A DNA stretch of 64,000 nt from assembly GCA_004553545.1 (NCBI GenBank), contig SFLD01000004.1:1-64000 (forward strand). The letters are read 5' to 3'. Positions 61,061 through 64,000 of this stretch are shown piece after piece; the stretch's first letter is position 1, and each line of letters begins with the position of its first letter. Source of the DNA: Clostridiales bacterium. GTDB lineage: Bacteria > Bacillota > Clostridia > Oscillospirales > Oscillospiraceae. Under the pieces are notes generated by a model, which made no database searches, was not told where the DNA came from, and was given only the letters and a program-made list of their open reading frames with translations. The position numbers and the translations under genes were made by a program.

Positions 61061-61777
61061 TTACTCCTTTACGATCGTTCCGATTTTTTCGCCGCGCAGC
61101 ACGCGGAGGATGTTGCGGGGGTCCTTCAGGGCAAAGAGCAGCACAGGGATGTGGTTATCCATGGAGAGAGAGGTGGCGGTGAAGTCCATCACCGAGAGAT
61201 GGTTCGCCAGGATGTCGTCGTAGCTGATGCTGTCGTACTTCACGGCGGTGGGGTCCTTCACGGGATCCGCGGAGTAGACGCCGTCCACGTTCTTGGCCAG
61301 GAGGATGACGTCGGCGTTGATCTCCGCCGCCCGCAGCACCGCCGCCGTATCCGTGGAGAAGAAGGGACAGCCGGTGCCAGCGCCGAAGATGACGACCCGG
61401 CCCTTTTCCAGGTGCCGGATGGCCCGGGAGCGGATGTAAGGCTCCGCGATGGAGCTCATCTCCACCGCCGTCTGCACCCGGACGGGAATACCCTTCTGCT
61501 CGCAGACATCCGCCACCGCCAGGCAGTTCATCACCGTGGCCAGCATGCCCATGTGGTCGGCCCGGGTGCGCTCCATCTTGCCGCCGGCGTTTCTGGCGCC
61601 CCGCCAGAAGTTGCCGCCGCCGATGACGATGCCCACCTGAACGCCCATGTCCACGCACTCTTTGATGACGTCGCAGACCTGGCCGATGACCTCGAAATCC
61701 AGACCCGTACCCTTGTCGCCGGACAGGGCCTCGCCGCTGATCTTCAGCAGCACCCGCTTGTATACCGGTTGATCCAT
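61061..61777 (-). CDS. pyrH: Uridylate kinase (UMP kinase)
   Basis: Hexameric amino-acid-kinase-fold enzyme making UDP from UMP, feeding pyrimidine and UDP-sugar synthesis; 238 residues. Motifs: [48 protein letters not shown] and [21 protein letters not shown] chose ATG 61777 (MDQPVYKRV) with GGGAGG nine bases upstream; an ATG three codons earlier almost touches the ribosome site. First gene of the pyrH-frr-uppS-cdsA-dxr-rseP-ispG-polC operon. Confidence 0.97.
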   Translation of the reverse strand: MDQPVYKRVLLKISGEALSGDKGTGLDFEVIGQVCDVIKECVDMGVQVGIVIGGGNFWRGARNAGGKMERTRADHMGMLATVMNCLAVADVCEQKGIPVRVQTAVEMSSIAEPYIRSRAIRHLEKGRVVIFGAGTGCPFFSTDTAAVLRAAEINADVILLAKNVDGVYSADPVKDPTAVKYDSISYDDILANHLSVMDFTATSLSMDNHIPVLLFALKDPRNILRVLRGEKIGTIVKE

Positions 61778-61824
61778 TGGAACCATCCTCCCGTCAGAAA
61801 AGTTTGATTTTTTCATACAGATGT

Positions 61825-61852
61825 ATTTTACCGTATTTCTCCGCTTTTGCAA
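61825..61852 (-). promoter_or_regulatory. SigA-type promoter of the pyrH-polC operon
   Basis: Minus strand TTGCAA (61847-61852), 16 bases, TAAAAT (61825-61830), about 45 bases before pyrH. Confidence 0.65.
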
Positions 61853-62018
61853 AGGGGGTATCTGCTCTTTTTCACCGAAAATTCAAAAAGCCCCCGGCCC
61901 GCTCCCCTCTTCCCGGCCTCCGGCGGCGGCTTTTCCCGGGAAAGGCGCCTTTTTTCGTCCCGTTTCGCCGCCGCAACCGATATTTGACACCCGGGTGGTA
62001 GCTTTCCCGCCGGGGAGA

Positions 62019-62027
62019 TGCTATGAT
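62019..62027 (+). promoter_or_regulatory. Possible extended -10 promoter of the XRE regulator gene
   Basis: TGcTATGAT, an extended -10 (TGn plus TATGAT) with no -35 at normal distance, about 90 bases before the gene. A TTGACA at 61984-61989 is 32 bases away, too far for a standard promoter. Confidence 0.4.
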
Positions 62028-62119
62028 AGGGACCGTGGAAGCCCTCCCCCGCCGTCCGCGGCGGCCGGTGGAAGGACGCTCCCCATTCTCAATTTTCAAT
62101 TTCAAAGGAGGACTCCGCC

Positions 62120-63670
62120 ATGACCTTGGGCCAGCGGATCAGTGAATACCGGAAGAAGCTCGGCATCTCCCAGGAGGAGCTGGGTGCCCGGCTTGGCGTC
62201 AGCCGTCAGGCCGTCAGCAAGTGGGAGACGGATATCGCCTCCCCGGATATGGAAAACCTCCTGGCCCTCAGCCGGGAGTTCGGCATCTCCGTGGCGGAGC
62301 TCACCGCCACCCCGGAGGAAACGCCTCCGGAGCCCCAGGCCCCGGAACCCTCCCCCACGGGAAAGGGCTTTCCCTGGAAGGGGCTCTGCTTCGCCCTGCT
62401 CGCCTGCGTCCTTGTTCTCGGGGCTCTCTGGTGGAACGCCCGGAGGAATGTGGAGCATCTTCCCAGTTCCTCCGCCCAGGGGGATCCCGACGGCCCCCAG
62501 ACCGACTTTGCCCTGGTCTTTGACTGGATGGAGCCGCCGGAGTTTCTGGAGCTCGGGGAACAGAAGGAGGACTATCCCTTCGGCGTGGACCTTTTCCTCC
62601 AGGGGCCGGATACCGTGGTCACCGGGGACAATGGCGAAACGGTCCACACCTTGGGGGATCTGAGCAAGGACCATTTCCGTCTCTCCTACACCCAGTATGA
62701 GGACGGCGGCCAGACCTACCGCATCCTGACCATGTTGGAGTGCGTCGGCACCAAGGAGATCAGTACGCCCCGGGGCATCCACGTGGGCAGCACCAAGGCG
62801 GAGGTGGTGGGCGTCTACGGCATGGATCTTGTCTACTGTGTGAAGCAGGAATACGGCGAGCTTTTGACAGAGCATGACTACTACTATGCCTACCAACCTC
62901 AGGAAGCCTTCTCCCTGAGCCTGTGCTTTTTCATGAAGGACGGTCTCGTTGCCGGCATCCGGGTAGAGAACATGCAGGATCTGGGCAATGACGCCTACGC
63001 CGTGGATAACCTTTATACCTTCCCGATCCTCACCAACGGTGACCCGGACTACTCCCACCGCCAGGACATCTATCAGGAGCCGGTGGACGCCACCCGGAGC
63101 GTCTACATTGCCTGGAACGCCCTCGTGACCCGGGAAAATCTCTCCGCCGAAGAGCGCTATGCCTACCGCCGGGACGTCTTTAGCAGCCTGCCGGAGATGG
63201 ACTGGCAGGAGTTCATGCAGTTGGGCGGCTCCGATGATCCCGTTACGACGGCGGAGGCCTTCGCCGACTGGCTCCGGAATCAGGAGAGCTTTTCCGAGGG
63301 TGAGATCTACTACATCCAGCGGGGCTCCATGGCGAAGGGGCTGGACGGCGCTTACTCAGAGAACTATGACTCCATTCTGGCCGCCGCCCTTGCCTATGAC
63401 CCGGTGGGCTTTGCAAAGCAGCTGGCCTATGACTCCGGTGCGGACGAATCCCAGCTGCGCACCCACGTCCTGATGTCGGCCGCCTACGGCATCGACTATA
63501 CCCCCACCCGTGCCAGCGCCGCCGTGGAAAAGCTGGACGCCGCCATCGGCACCAACGCCCTGACGGAGGAGGAGAACGCCTGGGCCAGGCTCCTGCGCTA
63601 CTACCTGGCAAATCCCAACAACGGCGACTACTCCGACTACCCCAAGACGCCAGAGGATCTTCCGGCCTGA
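62120..63670 (+). CDS. XRE-type transcriptional regulator with membrane anchor and external domain
   Basis: 516 residues. An N-terminal XRE helix-turn-helix (residues 1-62: LGQRISEYRKKLGISQEELG, GVSRQAVSKWETD) and a Pro-rich linker lead to one membrane helix near 87-107 (GLCFALLACVLVLGALWW). Then about 400 residues lie outside, with DGGQTYRILTMLE, IHVGSTKAEVVGVYGMDLVY and a helical C-terminal half. The GSTKAEV-x-x-YG run recalls repeats seen in clostridial surface or sensor proteins. A DNA-binding domain joined through the membrane to an outer domain suggests a one-component sensor; target and signal are unknown. AAAGGAGG precedes the ATG. Confidence 0.9.
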   Translation: MTLGQRISEYRKKLGISQEELGARLGVSRQAVSKWETDIASPDMENLLALSREFGISVAELTATPEETPPEPQAPEPSPTGKGFPWKGLCFALLACVLVLGALWWNARRNVEHLPSSSAQGDPDGPQTDFALVFDWMEPPEFLELGEQKEDYPFGVDLFLQGPDTVVTGDNGETVHTLGDLSKDHFRLSYTQYEDGGQTYRILTMLECVGTKEISTPRGIHVGSTKAEVVGVYGMDLVYCVKQEYGELLTEHDYYYAYQPQEAFSLSLCFFMKDGLVAGIRVENMQDLGNDAYAVDNLYTFPILTNGDPDYSHRQDIYQEPVDATRSVYIAWNALVTRENLSAEERYAYRRDVFSSLPEMDWQEFMQLGGSDDPVTTAEAFADWLRNQESFSEGEIYYIQRGSMAKGLDGAYSENYDSILAAALAYDPVGFAKQLAYDSGADESQLRTHVLMSAAYGIDYTPTRASAAVEKLDAAIGTNALTEEENAWARLLRYYLANPNNGDYSDYPKTPEDLPA

Positions 63671-63672
63671 GA

Positions 63673-63705
63673 AAAAAGCGGAAAGCCCCCGGCTTTCCGC
63701 TTTTT
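63673..63705 (+). terminator. Rho-independent terminator of the XRE regulator gene
   Basis: Perfect 15-base stem AAAAAGCGGAAAGCC/GGCTTTCCGCTTTTT with a three-base loop. Confidence 0.92.
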
Positions 63706-63729
63706 CATACACTTTTCCCCGCCTGTCCC

Positions 63730-63758
63730 TTGCAAGTCCCGGCAAAGGGCGCTACAAT
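63730..63758 (+). promoter_or_regulatory. SigA-type promoter of the gene at the window end
   Basis: TTGCAA (63730-63735), 17 bases, TACAAT (63753-63758), about 30 bases before the next ATG. Confidence 0.75.
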
Positions 63759-63789
63759 AGGGCCAAGAAAATCATCGGGAGGGACCGCT

Positions 63790-64000
63790 ATGAACGAGTA
63801 CCGTGAGCGCATCCACCAGGCCGTCGGCAAGGCCGAAGAGCCTCTGCGGCTGCTGCAGTCTGGCAAGCTGGACCGCAAGACCGTCCTGACTGTCCTCCAC
63901 AAGCTGGACTGGAGGAAGGCCGCCGTCGTGACCTTGGGCACGGCGGCAGCGGCCTCCGCCGTGAGCGCTGCCGCCCAGCGCCGCTTCTACCAGGGCATCG
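63790..64000 (+). CDS. Hypothetical protein, cut by window end
   Basis: Seventy residues visible. A charged helical start (MNEYRERIHQAVGKAEEPLR) leads into RKTVLTVLHKLDWRKAAVVT and an Ala-rich stretch (LGTAAAASAVSAAAQRRF) that may be a membrane helix or a compact helix. GGGAGG lies seven bases before the ATG and a good promoter stands just upstream. No family recognised from this fragment. Confidence 0.6.
   Translation, partial: MNEYRERIHQAVGKAEEPLRLLQSGKLDRKTVLTVLHKLDWRKAAVVTLGTAAAASAVSAAAQRRFYQGI

Noticed and set aside
61984..62027. TTGACA plus TATGAT as a standard promoter for the XRE regulator
   Set aside because: The spacing is 32 bases; I kept only the extended -10 as a weak call.

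Overview
The window is a 64-kb piece of chromosome from a GC-rich, spore-forming Gram-positive anaerobe. It is most likely a member of the Oscillospiraceae (clostridial cluster IV, near Oscillibacter, Flavonifractor or Lawsonibacter). The grounds are the gene orders hprK-murB-rapZ-yvcK-whiA-dnaE and pyrH-frr-uppS-cdsA-dxr-rseP-ispG-polC, the pair DnaE plus PolC, spoIIGA-sigE, a V-type ATPase in the order of the Enterococcus ntp operon, and Cys4 forms of L28 and L32. I place the organism by gene content only; no rRNA is present. Nearly all of the window is core genome. I see no rRNA, tRNA, CRISPR array, insertion sequence or prophage.

Layout. 1-10500 (minus): hprK, a ROK sugar kinase, murB, rapZ, yvcK, whiA, three small genes and dnaE (cut by the window edge), from one promoter at about 10600. 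10683-15876: rpmB; a 29-residue membrane peptide with a DUF951 gene; an S1-domain protein; rarA; nth; and three linked genes of unknown function rich in Pro and Gly. 15918-20056 (minus): trpS, a TagO/WecA-type transferase, UDP-GlcNAc 2-epimerase and a membrane-anchored protein. 20201-23429 (plus): gltX, asnA, a GNAT acetyltransferase. 23475-25249 (minus): an AbrB-type regulator with an ABC ATPase and permease, whose promoter carries inverted repeats. 25346-34167 (minus): the V-type ATPase operon G-I-K-E-C-F-A-B-D.

34540-38123 (minus): a T-box leader, a YcxB-like gene and valS, whose reading frame is broken beside the HIGH motif. 38133-39690: spoIIGA-sigE. 39772-43858: der-plsY-gpsA and DUF177-rpmF, both minus. 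43877-45540 (plus): an RluA-type pseudouridine synthase and a histidine phosphatase. 45658-49876: a polyamine ABC transporter operon in which the PotC permease and PotD binding protein are one polypeptide. 49970-50841: an FlK-like thioesterase and a methyltransferase. 50892-61852 (minus): pyrH through polC, joining UMP kinase, ribosome recycling, isoprenoid synthesis (dxr, ispG, uppS), phospholipid synthesis (cdsA), intramembrane proteolysis and replication. 61984-64000: an XRE regulator with a membrane anchor and a cut gene.

The less ordinary items are the GT duplication that breaks valS under a valine T-box, the in-frame fusion of V-ATPase subunits G and I, five hairpins between V-ATPase subunits F and A, the conserved-looking trio at 14790-15876, the PotC-PotD fusion and the folded leader before potA, the AbrB self-control region, and the spoIIGA frame that runs 182 bases into sigE. 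None of these amounts to a clear new defence or mobile system.
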